This document shows, one piece after another, positions 43,309 through 51,445 of a stretch of DNA of 64,000 bases. The DNA is taken from the NCBI RefSeq assembly GCF_017744045.1, contig NZ_JAGHRD010000001.1, one strand, 5' to 3'. The stretch is from Pelagimonas sp017744045 (GTDB lineage Bacteria; Pseudomonadota; Alphaproteobacteria; Rhodobacterales; Rhodobacteraceae). Positions within the stretch are counted from its first letter, which is position 1; each line of letters begins with the position of its first letter. The notes below the pieces were generated by a model that was not told where the DNA came from, did not search any database, and saw only the letters and a list, made by a program, of their open reading frames with translations. The position numbers and the translations under genes are program-made.

Positions 43309-43829
43309 GCCTCTGGCGGAAGTGTTTTAAGAAGGCGTGCGGTGCCGGTAACGGATCGCGCGCCTTTTGCGCAACGGGGGTATCGGTACAAAACGCCCGC
43401 TGTTTTGGAGAGATTGCCCTAGGGTGTTTCGGGGCGCTGAGAGGCGCGATTTGGCCAATCTGTCCGATTCTGGCTTTGTTTTGGGGGGATTGGCCGGGGA
43501 TTTGAGCGCTTGCGACGTGATGGGCAAGGTTTTTCGTTAATTCCGATTCAGAAGTGTTAATTTACGCCTGTTTGGCGGGGGTTTAGGGCGCTGCCCCGCC
43601 CCGAGCGAAGCTCGGGACTCCCCGGGATATTTTTGGCCCAAAGAAGCATGGGCGTGGCGTTTCTTGTGAGGGGGGCATCTGAGAAAGGGCGCAAGGAGCG
43701 GGAAAGCGGTATTTGTTTCATCTTGTCCCCTTGGATGGGCTTCGCTATTCCCGATAGAACACCACCGGGAGTACCCGTTGATGCGCGAGATCGCATGGGC
43801 CGTTTCCGGCTGGGGTGAAGGGTGAAGGG
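43309..43829. other. Gene-free stretch before the lipoprotein island
   Basis: About 520 bases with no supportable gene. It contains one arm of the large inverted repeat pair at 43586-43645 and nothing else recognisable; open frames here overlap that repeat or lack family features. Confidence 0.6.
43586..43645 (+). repeat. 60-bp GC-rich repeat, left member of an inverted pair
   Basis: GGGCGCTGCCCCGCCCC, then GAGCGAAGCTCGGGACTCCC (internal hairpin CCGAGC/GCTCGG) and CGGGATATTTTTGGCCCAAA. The same sequence with a single base missing occurs in inverted orientation at 45844-45902, so the pair encloses the three-gene island. Confidence 0.9.
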
Positions 43830-44558
43830 ATGATGAGAATGCGGGTCCTTGCTGGTCTGATTTTGGCGGGTTTTGTGTCAGCTTGCGGCGGCTTGCCAGC
43901 CTCAAATCCGGATCAGGGCAAAGCTGCGAAAACCGGCGGGTTTCTATCTGGCCTCATGGCCCCCAAAACCGCGGACAGTGATGCCAAACCGGCCAAGACC
44001 CAACTGCCTTTGGCGCGGGCGCGTCTGGTGGGGGGCGATGTCATTGTGGCCGGGCCGGAAGGCTATTGCCTGGATCCGGTGACGATTGAGAACAAGCGCG
44101 ACCGGGGGTTTGCCCTGATTGCCTCCTGTCACATCCTGTCAGATGGCAAGGTGGGCCAAGCGGTTGAGCCGGTCTTGATCACCGTCACGGTTGGCCCCAA
44201 GGGCGGTGCCTCGGACCTGCCGACCCCGCGCGAGCTGGCCTTTACCGCCAAGGCCCCTTTGTTGGGGGGCGAGACCGGCGATGGCTTTGTTGTTGCCAAT
44301 CTGGATGGCGGTGGCGATGCCCTGTTGGAGGGTGGCGATCAGAGGCATTGGCGTGGTGCGTTTTTGCAAGGCGATCGGCTGGTTGGGCTGGCGCTTTATG
44401 CCCCCAAGGGCAGCCCCTATGCCGGGGCGCATGGCGGTGGGATGTTGCGCAAGCTGCATAACAAAGTCGCCTCGCTGAGCCCAAGCGGCGCGGCAAAACC
44501 GACCAAGCGCAAAAAACCACAGCAAAACGCGCTATTGGACCGTTTATTCGGCCGTTAA
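43830..44558 (+). CDS. Predicted lipoprotein, unknown function
   Basis: A 242-residue protein with a lipoprotein signal: hydrophobic residues 5-18 then the lipobox FVSAC with C19 as the modified cysteine. The first ATG at 43830 has GAAGGG seven bases upstream; a later ATG at 43839 is also well placed. The rest is a globular domain with VGGDVIVAGPEGYCLDPVTIENK and CHILSDG, two cysteines that could form a disulfide, and a basic C-terminus (PTKRKKPQQ). I do not recognise a family. It is the first gene of a small island between inverted repeats. Confidence 0.8.
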   Translation: MMRMRVLAGLILAGFVSACGGLPASNPDQGKAAKTGGFLSGLMAPKTADSDAKPAKTQLPLARARLVGGDVIVAGPEGYCLDPVTIENKRDRGFALIASCHILSDGKVGQAVEPVLITVTVGPKGGASDLPTPRELAFTAKAPLLGGETGDGFVVANLDGGGDALLEGGDQRHWRGAFLQGDRLVGLALYAPKGSPYAGAHGGGMLRKLHNKVASLSPSGAAKPTKRKKPQQNALLDRLFGR

Positions 44559-44653
44559 GATTTGCCATACTATGATCAGGCTTGGGTTTCGCTGCGTTTT
44601 GGTGGCGAAACAGTCGGCTTGGCTGGGATAAGAACGGCAAATCGGGGCATTCT

Positions 44654-45427
44654 ATGGGTAGCGAAAAACAAGGTTGGCTGGACCGCTCGTTAGAGCATGG
44701 CGCGCTGCGCCGCTGGTCGCGTGCGGCCCGGGCTGCGGCGGACACTGACCTGGTCGAATTGCGCAACCAACGTGTGCGGGCGCGTAAGCTCAAGCATCAG
44801 CTCGATGAACTCATTCACGTGGCTGACTCACGTCTCGCGCTTCCCTATATCGGGAATCAGTCTTTCCCACGGCCGGCGGATGCCGATTGGGCCTGGCGAC
44901 CCGAGCTGTGGTGCGGCCCGCTTCCCGTTCCCGGGATTTCCTCGGTGCAGTCAAAATCCATGCTGGGCAAAGAGGCAACGCTGTTTCACGATTGCCAGCA
45001 TTCGGAACTGACCCTGCGCCAGATCCGCAATATGCGCGAAGAGGATCTGGCCGCCTTTGGCTTGCGCATGGATGTGTTCCGCTTTGACGGCTCGTATCTG
45101 TCGCTGGCGATTGACCTGCCCGAAGAGGCGAGCGCGGGGTTGCTGCGCAAACATCTGATCCGCATTGAAACCATCGTTGAGATGGAAAAGCCGCTGGAGA
45201 TTTTTGCGCGGCTGAACATCAAGCACGGCCCCAATACCGAGCAGATCGTGCGTGAACTGCCCCTGAACGAAGAAGATATCGTCGTCGAATTTGATCTGGC
45301 CTATACCAAGCTGAACGAAAAGCGGGTGGAAAAGATGTGGCTGGATCTGATTTTCGAAGGACCTCAGATGAACCAGGTGATCCTGCGGGATCTCACCTTT
45401 AGCCGTCGCAAGCGGGCGGAACTGTAA
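44654..45427 (+). CDS. DUF6478 family protein
   Basis: A 257-residue soluble protein. Its start (LDRSLEHGALRRWSRAARAA) and helical RNQRVRARKLKHQLDELIHVADSRL region lead to WAWRPELWCGPLPVPG and the C-terminal EDIVVEFDLAYTKLNEKRVEKMWLDLIFEGP. The whole resembles the Rhodobacterales-restricted DUF6478 family of unknown function. The ATG at 44654 is chosen because family similarity starts there. It is followed after 10 bases by the 127-residue gene, with which it probably works. Confidence 0.78.
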   Translation: MGSEKQGWLDRSLEHGALRRWSRAARAAADTDLVELRNQRVRARKLKHQLDELIHVADSRLALPYIGNQSFPRPADADWAWRPELWCGPLPVPGISSVQSKSMLGKEATLFHDCQHSELTLRQIRNMREEDLAAFGLRMDVFRFDGSYLSLAIDLPEEASAGLLRKHLIRIETIVEMEKPLEIFARLNIKHGPNTEQIVRELPLNEEDIVVEFDLAYTKLNEKRVEKMWLDLIFEGPQMNQVILRDLTFSRRKRAEL

Positions 45428-45437
45428 CAGGAGAGAC

Positions 45438-45821
45438 ATGGAAATGAGCGCCTTTTCCCTCACCAAAACCCGCTTTCGCGAAGGCCTTTGGGAAGGTCTG
45501 TTGACCGCCGTCGAAAAAGGCGCGGCGCAGCCGGAGATTTCGGTGACGTTGCGCGACATGCCGGTGCGCGGCGTAACCCTGACCGATGCCAAGGAGGCCG
45601 GGCGCTGGGTGATCCAGATCCCGGTGCCGGTTGAGGCGGTGGGCGAGGGGGTGCAGACCTTTTTGATCAGTGACGCCAATGCGGATGTGGTGCTGGACAG
45701 TTTCACGCTGATTGCGGGGGATGTGCTGGGTGACGACATCCGCGCCGAGGTGGATCTGCTGCGCGCCGAGTTGGACATGCTCAAACGCGCCTTCCGTCGC
45801 CATTGTCTGGAAACCACCTGA
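45438..45821 (+). CDS. Conserved hypothetical protein, partner of DUF6478
   Basis: A 127-residue protein with an amphipathic start (FSLTKTRFREGLWEGLLTA), a beta-rich middle (PEISVTLRDMPVRGVTLTD, WVIQIPVPVEAVGEGVQTFLI) and a helical acidic-basic C-terminus (EVDLLRAELDMLKRAFRRH), likely a coiled coil. The family is unrecognised. GGAGAG precedes the ATG. The tight spacing to the DUF6478 gene suggests a two-protein complex. Confidence 0.72.
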   Translation: MEMSAFSLTKTRFREGLWEGLLTAVEKGAAQPEISVTLRDMPVRGVTLTDAKEAGRWVIQIPVPVEAVGEGVQTFLISDANADVVLDSFTLIAGDVLGDDIRAEVDLLRAELDMLKRAFRRHCLETT

Positions 45822-45843
45822 CCTTTTGTCACGACATTCGGGT

Positions 45844-45902
45844 TTCTTTGGGCCAAAAATATCCCGGGGAGTCCCGAGCTTGCTCGGGGCGGGGCAGCGC
45901 CC
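45844..45902 (-). repeat. 59-bp GC-rich repeat, right member of an inverted pair
   Basis: Reverse complement of the repeat at 43586-43645 with one missing base (GAGCAAGCTC against GAGCGAAGCTC). It lies between the 127-residue protein gene and the DMT transporter gene. Confidence 0.9.
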
Positions 45903-45972
45903 CATCCCCCTCTCACCTTGACCCGTGCCCAAGATCGGCTCAGGTTGCGGCCATTCTTGGCAAGGAGCTTTC

Positions 45973-46887
45973 ATGTCCCCGTTTCGCGGCATTGCGCTGA
46001 AACTGTTTTCGGTTTTCCTGTTCACCATCATGGCGTCCTTGATCAAGGCGACCTCTGATTTGGTGCCGCCGGGACAGGCGGTGTTTTTCCGCTCTCTTTT
46101 TGCCATGCCGATCATCATTGGCTGGCTGGCGCTGCGCGGTGATTTGAAAACCGGACTTAAAGCAAAACGCCCGATGGGGCATTTCTGGCGCGGGGTGATT
46201 GGGGTGTCGGCGATGGGGTTCGGCTTTGCCTCGCTGGGCTTGCTGCCTTTGCCAGAAGTCACCGCCATTGGTTATGCCGCGCCGATGTTCACAGTCCTGT
46301 TCGCCGCTGTTTTGTTGGGCGAGAGGCTGCGCGCCTTTCGTCTGAGCGCGGTGGGGCTGGGGTTGATCGGGGTTGTGGTGGTGATGTGGCCGCGCCTGTC
46401 GCTGGAACAGCTGGATGATGTCGCGGTGCTTGGTATTGGCTGCGTTCTGGCCTCGGCGGTGTTGCGTGCGCTGGCGCATATCCACATCCGCAAACTGGTC
46501 GCCACCGAGGAGACCTCGGCGGTGGTTTTTTATTTTTCGTTGACCGCAACGAGCCTGTCTTTGCTGACCATCCCCTTTGGCTGGGCCTGGCCGGGTTGGA
46601 GCGGTGCGGCCATGTTGGTCTGTGCCGGGCTTGTGGGTGGCGTGGCGCAGATCTTTTTGACCTCGTCCTACAAGCACGCCGAGGCGGCGCTGCTGGCACC
46701 GTTTGATTATGCCTCGATCCTGTTTGCGATCCTGTTTGGCTATGTGTTCTTTGCCGAAGTGCCCACGGCCATGGTGCTGATCGGGTCGGGCATTGTCATG
46801 GCGGCAGGTGGGTTGATCATCTGGCGGGAGCGGCAGCTGGGGCTGAAACGCGGCAAGGCGCGGCCCGGGATGACCCCGCAGGGTTAA
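45973..46887 (+). CDS. EamA/DMT-family transporter
   Basis: Drug/metabolite transporter superfamily protein of 304 residues with about ten membrane segments arranged as two EamA repeats (roughly residues 8-140 and 150-290). The ATG at 45973 follows AAGGAG. Members export amino acids, metabolites or drugs; the substrate cannot be told. It is convergent with the puuB-type gene. Confidence 0.9.
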   Translation: MSPFRGIALKLFSVFLFTIMASLIKATSDLVPPGQAVFFRSLFAMPIIIGWLALRGDLKTGLKAKRPMGHFWRGVIGVSAMGFGFASLGLLPLPEVTAIGYAAPMFTVLFAAVLLGERLRAFRLSAVGLGLIGVVVVMWPRLSLEQLDDVAVLGIGCVLASAVLRALAHIHIRKLVATEETSAVVFYFSLTATSLSLLTIPFGWAWPGWSGAAMLVCAGLVGGVAQIFLTSSYKHAEAALLAPFDYASILFAILFGYVFFAEVPTAMVLIGSGIVMAAGGLIIWRERQLGLKRGKARPGMTPQG

Positions 46888-46897
46888 AGATCAAGCC

Positions 46898-48211
46898 TTA
46901 AAGATCAAAGGTTTCCGCCAGCCAGTAGCTGGGGGCCAGGAGGGTGCGGCGGAAGCGGCCCAGGGGGAATTTGCCCGGTGGGGCGGCCATCGTGGCAGGC
47001 AAGGCGGTGCCGTCGGTCAGGTGCTGCGCGAGCAGGTGGCCGGCATAGCTGCCCATGGCCACGCCATTGCCGTGAAAGCCAAGCGCCGCATAGAGGTTTG
47101 GGGCCTCGGGCACCTGACCGACAAAGGGGCACAGGTCGCCCATCAGGCAGACCAGCCCAGACCATTCATGGCTGATCTCGACCTCTCGCCAGGCGGGAAA
47201 CATCTGGTTGAAATCCTGCCGGATCTTGCGCGACAGGGCCTGTTGGCTTTTGTCGGTGGCGCGCAGCCCGCCGCGCATACCAAACAGAAAGCGGCCATCG
47301 GGCATCAGGCGGAAATAATGCAACAGATTGCGCGAGTCATAGGCCATTTGGTCCGACCACCAGCCGGCCTCTTGCTGTTCGGCATCGGTCAGAGGGCGGG
47401 TGACGATGACATGGGATTGCACCGGCAGATAGCGCGCGCCAAGCCAGTCGGGCAGGTCATCGCTGGAATAGCCATTGGTGGCGAGGATGACCTGTTTGGC
47501 CTGCACCTGATGCGGGCCAATGGTCAGCTGCCAGCCCGAGGCGCTGGGTGTGATTTGCGAGACCGGGGCATTTTGGAACAGCTCGGCCCCGGCGGAATTG
47601 ACCGCTTGGGCGAGGCCCGAAAGGTATTTCATCGGGTTCAGGGCAAAGCCTTTGGGCGAGGTGAGGCCACCCAGCCAAGGGCCATTCAAGCCCTGCGCCT
47701 GCAGGTCTTGGCGGGTTAAAAGCTGGGGCGGGGCCTCGGCGTTGGGCGGTGTTTCAGCCGCTTGTTTCTGCATGGCCCGCCAGGCGCGTTTGGAATGGGC
47801 GAGACAGGTTTCGCCTTGGGAATGGGTGTCGGCATCAATGGCATGATCGGCCAACAGGCCCGAGACGTGATCAATGGCCTGCGTTTCGGCCTGTAGCCAA
47901 TCGGCGCCTGCACCGTCGCCAAAATACTTGTCCATCCTCGCGGGGGAGATCAGCGCACCGCCCGCACAGCAAAATCCGCCATTGCGCCCCGATGCGCCCC
48001 AGCCCGGATGCATGGCGTCAAACACGGCCACCTTGCGCCCGGACCGCGCCAAGGTAAGCGCCGCATTCAAGCCGGAAAAGCCGCCGCCGATAATGGCGAT
48101 GTCGCAGCTATGGTCTTGGTCCAGGTTTGGCCAAGCCTCGGGGTCAACTGTTGACGCCCAATAGCTGCCACTGTCGGGCTTGTAGGCCTCGGCTTCGTAG
48201 ATGCGTTTCAT
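46898..48211 (-). CDS. puuB: Gamma-glutamylputrescine oxidase-like FAD oxidoreductase
   Basis: FAD-dependent amine oxidoreductase of 437 residues (DAO family). The FAD motif IGGGFSGLNAALTLARSG is at about residues 40-57 followed by VAVFDA, then GASGRNGGFCCAGG near 70, and the C-terminal ALGFHGNGVAMGSYAGHLLA is typical of PuuB. The overlap with potC and the polyamine transporter identify the substrate as putrescine or gamma-glutamylputrescine. No glutamate-putrescine ligase gene is visible here. Confidence 0.87.
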   Translation of the reverse strand: MKRIYEAEAYKPDSGSYWASTVDPEAWPNLDQDHSCDIAIIGGGFSGLNAALTLARSGRKVAVFDAMHPGWGASGRNGGFCCAGGALISPARMDKYFGDGAGADWLQAETQAIDHVSGLLADHAIDADTHSQGETCLAHSKRAWRAMQKQAAETPPNAEAPPQLLTRQDLQAQGLNGPWLGGLTSPKGFALNPMKYLSGLAQAVNSAGAELFQNAPVSQITPSASGWQLTIGPHQVQAKQVILATNGYSSDDLPDWLGARYLPVQSHVIVTRPLTDAEQQEAGWWSDQMAYDSRNLLHYFRLMPDGRFLFGMRGGLRATDKSQQALSRKIRQDFNQMFPAWREVEISHEWSGLVCLMGDLCPFVGQVPEAPNLYAALGFHGNGVAMGSYAGHLLAQHLTDGTALPATMAAPPGKFPLGRFRRTLLAPSYWLAETFDL

Positions 48212-49026
48212 GTGCTGCGTTCGGCGGCGCGCTCTTCTTTGGCCTGACGCACGGCGGCGCGTTTGGAGATCAGCGAGGTGGTGATCACGCCCACGGTCAC
48301 AATGGCGATCAGGATGGTGGACAGCGCGTTGATCTCCGGGCTGACGCCCAGGCGCACGGCGGAAAAGACCTTGATCGGCAGGGTTGTTGCGCCGGGCCCG
48401 GTGGTAAAGCTGGCAATGACCAGATCGTCAAGCGACAGGGTAAAGGCCAGCAGCCAGCCCGAAATCACCGCAGGGGCGATGATGGGCAGGGTGACAAGGC
48501 GAAAGGCCTCGAACGGAGAGCAGCCAAGGTCGAGCGCGGCCTCTTCGAGTGAGTGATCAAAGCTGACCAGGCGCGAGCTGACCACAACCGAGACATAGCA
48601 CATGGCAAAGGTGGTATGGGCCAGGATCACCGTCAGAATGCCGCGATCAAGGCCGATGCCGATAAAGAGCAAAAGCAGCGAGAGACCGGTGATGACCTCG
48701 GGCATGACCAGCGGTGCATAGATCATGCCGGAAAACAGTGTGCGCCCGGCAAAGCGCCCGCCGCGCACCAGCACATAGGCGGCCAAAGTGCCAAGGACCG
48801 TGGCGAGGGTTGAGGCGAAAAAGGCGACTTTGAGCGTGACCCAGGCCGCTTGCAAGAAATCTTCGTTCTGCAGCAATTCGCCATACCATTTGGTCGAGAA
48901 CCCGGCCCAGACCGTGACCAGCCGCGAAGAGTTGAAGCTGTAGACCACCAGGATGATCATCGGCAGGTAAAGAAAGGCAAAACCCAAGGTCAGGGAGGTG
49001 GCGTTGAACCAGGAGAACCGTCTCAT
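48208..49026 (-). CDS. potC: Polyamine ABC transporter permease (PotC/PotI type)
   Basis: Permease of 272 residues with six membrane segments and the EAA loop EEAALDLGCSPFEAFRLVTLP near residues 155-175. The ATG at 49026 overlaps the end of potB by four bases, and its stop overlaps puuB by four bases. It carries polyamines together with PotB. Confidence 0.9.
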   Translation of the reverse strand: MRRFSWFNATSLTLGFAFLYLPMIILVVYSFNSSRLVTVWAGFSTKWYGELLQNEDFLQAAWVTLKVAFFASTLATVLGTLAAYVLVRGGRFAGRTLFSGMIYAPLVMPEVITGLSLLLLFIGIGLDRGILTVILAHTTFAMCYVSVVVSSRLVSFDHSLEEAALDLGCSPFEAFRLVTLPIIAPAVISGWLLAFTLSLDDLVIASFTTGPGATTLPIKVFSAVRLGVSPEINALSTILIAIVTVGVITTSLISKRAAVRQAKEERAAERST

Positions 49027-49913
49027 TTCCCGGCCTCCTGTTGTTTTTGCTGGTTGAGCTGAAAGAGCACGATGGGCACGATCAGGATCAAGAGCAGGAT
49101 CACCGCCACGGCACTGGCCACTGGCCAATCGCGGTTGGAGAAGAATTCCTCGTAAAGCACCTTGCCGATCATCAACGTGTCCGAGCCGCCGAGAAGCGAG
49201 GGGATGACGAATTCGCCCAAGGCCGGGATGAAGACAAGGAAGCTGCCCGCAAAGATCCCGGCGCGGGACAGGGGCATGGTGACCATCCAGAAGGCTTGCA
49301 GGCGGGAACAGCCAAGGTCTTCGGCGGCTTCGAGCAGGGAATCGTCCATCTTTTCCAGCGCGGAATAGATCGGCAGGACCATAAAGGGCAGATAGGTGTA
49401 GACGATGCCGATATAGACGGCGGCATTGGTGTTCAGAATGGTGAGCGGCGCGTCGATAAGGCCGATCCCCATGAGCAGTTGGTTTAGCAGGCCCTCGGTG
49501 CTGAGAATGCCCTTCCACGCGTAGACGCGGATCAGAAAGCTGGTCCAGAAGGGCAGGATGATCAGCATAAGCAGCGTGGGCCGCCATTCCGGTGCGGCGC
49601 GGGCCATGCCATAGGCAATCGGATAGCCCACCAGCAGGGTCAGCACTGTGGAGACCACGGCGATTTTCAAAGAGCTGAGATAGGCGAGGCGATAGAGCGG
49701 GTCTTCGCCAAGGAAAGTGTAGTTTTCGAAATCGAGCTCGGCAAAGAAGTCTTTGATGCTGGTCCAGCCTTCGGAAAATTCCAGCGTTGGCAGGTAAGGC
49801 GGGCGGGCAATGGCGGCGTCCGAGAGCGAGATCTTGAACACGATCACGAAGGGGATCAGGAACAGGACCAAGAGCCAGAGATAGGGGATACCGATCAGCA
49901 GGGCGCGACGCAT
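49023..49913 (-). CDS. potB: Polyamine ABC transporter permease (PotB/PotH type)
   Basis: Permease of 296 residues with six membrane segments; the EAA loop LLEAAEDLGCSRLQAFWMVTMP is near residues 190-211. The ATG at 49913 follows GGAGGG; an upstream start at 49967 is not supported. It is coupled to potC by a four-base overlap. Two palindromes lie between it and potA. Confidence 0.92.
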   Translation of the reverse strand: MRRALLIGIPYLWLLVLFLIPFVIVFKISLSDAAIARPPYLPTLEFSEGWTSIKDFFAELDFENYTFLGEDPLYRLAYLSSLKIAVVSTVLTLLVGYPIAYGMARAAPEWRPTLLMLIILPFWTSFLIRVYAWKGILSTEGLLNQLLMGIGLIDAPLTILNTNAAVYIGIVYTYLPFMVLPIYSALEKMDDSLLEAAEDLGCSRLQAFWMVTMPLSRAGIFAGSFLVFIPALGEFVIPSLLGGSDTLMIGKVLYEEFFSNRDWPVASAVAVILLLILIVPIVLFQLNQQKQQEAGK

Positions 49914-49943
49914 GTTAACCCTCCCGTGCCGTGCGGCTGGACC

Positions 49944-49986
49944 AAATTCCATGGATGGAATTTGCAAATTTCGTCGACGAAATTTG
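49944..49986. repeat. Tandem palindromes between potA and potB
   Basis: AAATTCCA-TGGA-TGGAATTT (49944-49963) is followed at once by the 22-base perfect palindrome at 49965-49986 (CAAATTTCGTC and its complement). Both would fold on RNA. No T-run follows, so a role in mRNA processing or as a dispersed palindromic repeat is more likely than termination. Confidence 0.65.
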
Positions 49987-50024
49987 GGGGCGGGCCGGAG
50001 AGAGGGGGGCAGGGGGTGAGGTGA

Positions 50025-51389
50025 TCATGTCCCTTGCTCCAGAACCACGCCCGCCGTGGTCGTAAAGCTGAGCCAGACCTCGTCTTCCCAGGTGATCTGA
50101 CGGCGGGAAACGCGGCGGGTATTGGCGATCTGGGCTTTGACCATGGTGCCATTGTCCAATTGCACGCGATAGGTCGAGATATTGCCGAGATAGGCAATGT
50201 CGATCACCTTGCCCCTAAGCACATTGGGGGCGTCGGGCTTGGTCGTGGAGATGTTGAGCTTTTCCGGACGTAGCGCCAGTACGACATCAGCCCCGCCGAA
50301 GGTTTCCGAAGCGTTGGAGGCAATCAGGGGCGGGTGATCTGGCGACCAGGTGATGGCCAACCCGCCCGCTGGGATCTCGGGCGGCGCAGAGACGGGCTGC
50401 GGTTCGGCAGCTGTGACCTGCTCAGCAACAGGGGCGGGGGCGTTAGGATCGCGCTTGCCCAGCACGGGTTCAAGCACCCGGTCATGCAGCCATTCACCCA
50501 TGGCATTGGGTTGCGGGCGACGTTCGTCCGACGGGCTGGGCGGGGTTGTTTCGGCGGGTTTTGCGGGCTGCGGGGCTGGTTTGGCCTGTGTTGCCGTTGC
50601 GGCTTTTCGAATGGCCGCCTTGCCTGAAATCAGGTTCACATCGCCAATGAAATCAGCTACATAGACCGAATTTGGGGCCTCATAGATCACGTCGGGTGTG
50701 GCCACCTGCACAATGCGCCCATGATCCATTACCGCGACACGGCTGGCCACGGTCATGGCTTCCTCTTGGTCATGGGTCACGATGACAAAGGTGGTGCCGG
50801 TGCTTTCCTGAATGTCCATCAGCTCGAACTGGGTTTCCTGGCGCAGCTTTTTGTCCAGCGCGCCCAAGGGTTCATCGAGCAATAGCAGTTTTGGGGCCTT
50901 GGCGAGGGAACGCGCCAGGGCGACGCGTTGGCGTTGACCGCCAGAGATTTGGTGCGGTTTGCGGCGAGCGAATTTCTCAAGCCGGGTCAGGCGCAGCATC
51001 TCATCGACCCGCGCGGCGATCTTGTCCTTGGCCATGCCTTCGCGCTTGAGGCCAAAGGCGATATTGTCCCAGACCGAGAGATGCGGGAACAGCGCGTAGC
51101 TTTGGAACATCATGTTCACCGCGCGTTTGTTGGGCGGCACGGCGCCGATATCCTGACCGGCCAGCAGGATCTTGCCCTCACTCGGGGTTTCAAACCCGGC
51201 CAACATGCGCATCATCGTGGTTTTGCCGCAGCCGGACGGGCCAAGCAGGGCAAAAAACTCGCGCGCATATATTTTCTGAGAGAGATTGTCGATCGCGGTG
51301 AAGTCGCCAAAGCGTTTGGTGACATTCACAAATTCGATCAGGGGCTTTTCCTGGGAATCCTCCCAAGGAGCAAAGACGGTCTGGGCCAT
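50025..51389 (-). CDS. potA: Polyamine ABC transporter ATP-binding protein with a long linker insert
   Basis: ABC ATPase of 454 residues. Walker A GPSGCGKTT is at 50-58, the Q-loop in FQSYALFPHLS (95-105), the signature ISGGQRQRVALAR at 148-160, Walker B LLLLDEPLGALDK (168-180), and THDQEEAM near 205. Typical PotA proteins have about 340-380 residues. Here a proline- and alanine-rich insert of about 105 residues (257-365; KPAPQPAKPAETTPPSP, WLHDRVLEPVLG) separates the nucleotide-binding domain from the TOBE domain (VVLALRPEKLNIS at 369-381). The start at 51389 is set by homology. It is in the putrescine operon. Confidence 0.92.
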   Translation of the reverse strand: MAQTVFAPWEDSQEKPLIEFVNVTKRFGDFTAIDNLSQKIYAREFFALLGPSGCGKTTMMRMLAGFETPSEGKILLAGQDIGAVPPNKRAVNMMFQSYALFPHLSVWDNIAFGLKREGMAKDKIAARVDEMLRLTRLEKFARRKPHQISGGQRQRVALARSLAKAPKLLLLDEPLGALDKKLRQETQFELMDIQESTGTTFVIVTHDQEEAMTVASRVAVMDHGRIVQVATPDVIYEAPNSVYVADFIGDVNLISGKAAIRKAATATQAKPAPQPAKPAETTPPSPSDERRPQPNAMGEWLHDRVLEPVLGKRDPNAPAPVAEQVTAAEPQPVSAPPEIPAGGLAITWSPDHPPLIASNASETFGGADVVLALRPEKLNISTTKPDAPNVLRGKVIDIAYLGNISTYRVQLDNGTMVKAQIANTRRVSRRQITWEDEVWLSFTTTAGVVLEQGT

Positions 51390-51410
51390 GAAATTTCCCG
51401 GCAAGAACGG

Positions 51411-51434
51411 GCCCGCCCCGCAATCGGGACGGGC
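51411..51434 (-). promoter_or_regulatory. GC-rich hairpin between potF and potA
   Basis: GCCCGCCCCG and CGGGACGGGC pair at nine of ten positions around CAAT. No T-run follows on the minus strand. Like the hairpin after the TAXI receptor gene, it probably stabilises or partly attenuates the message after the binding-protein gene. Confidence 0.6.
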
Positions 51435-51445
51435 AGATTGTCAAA

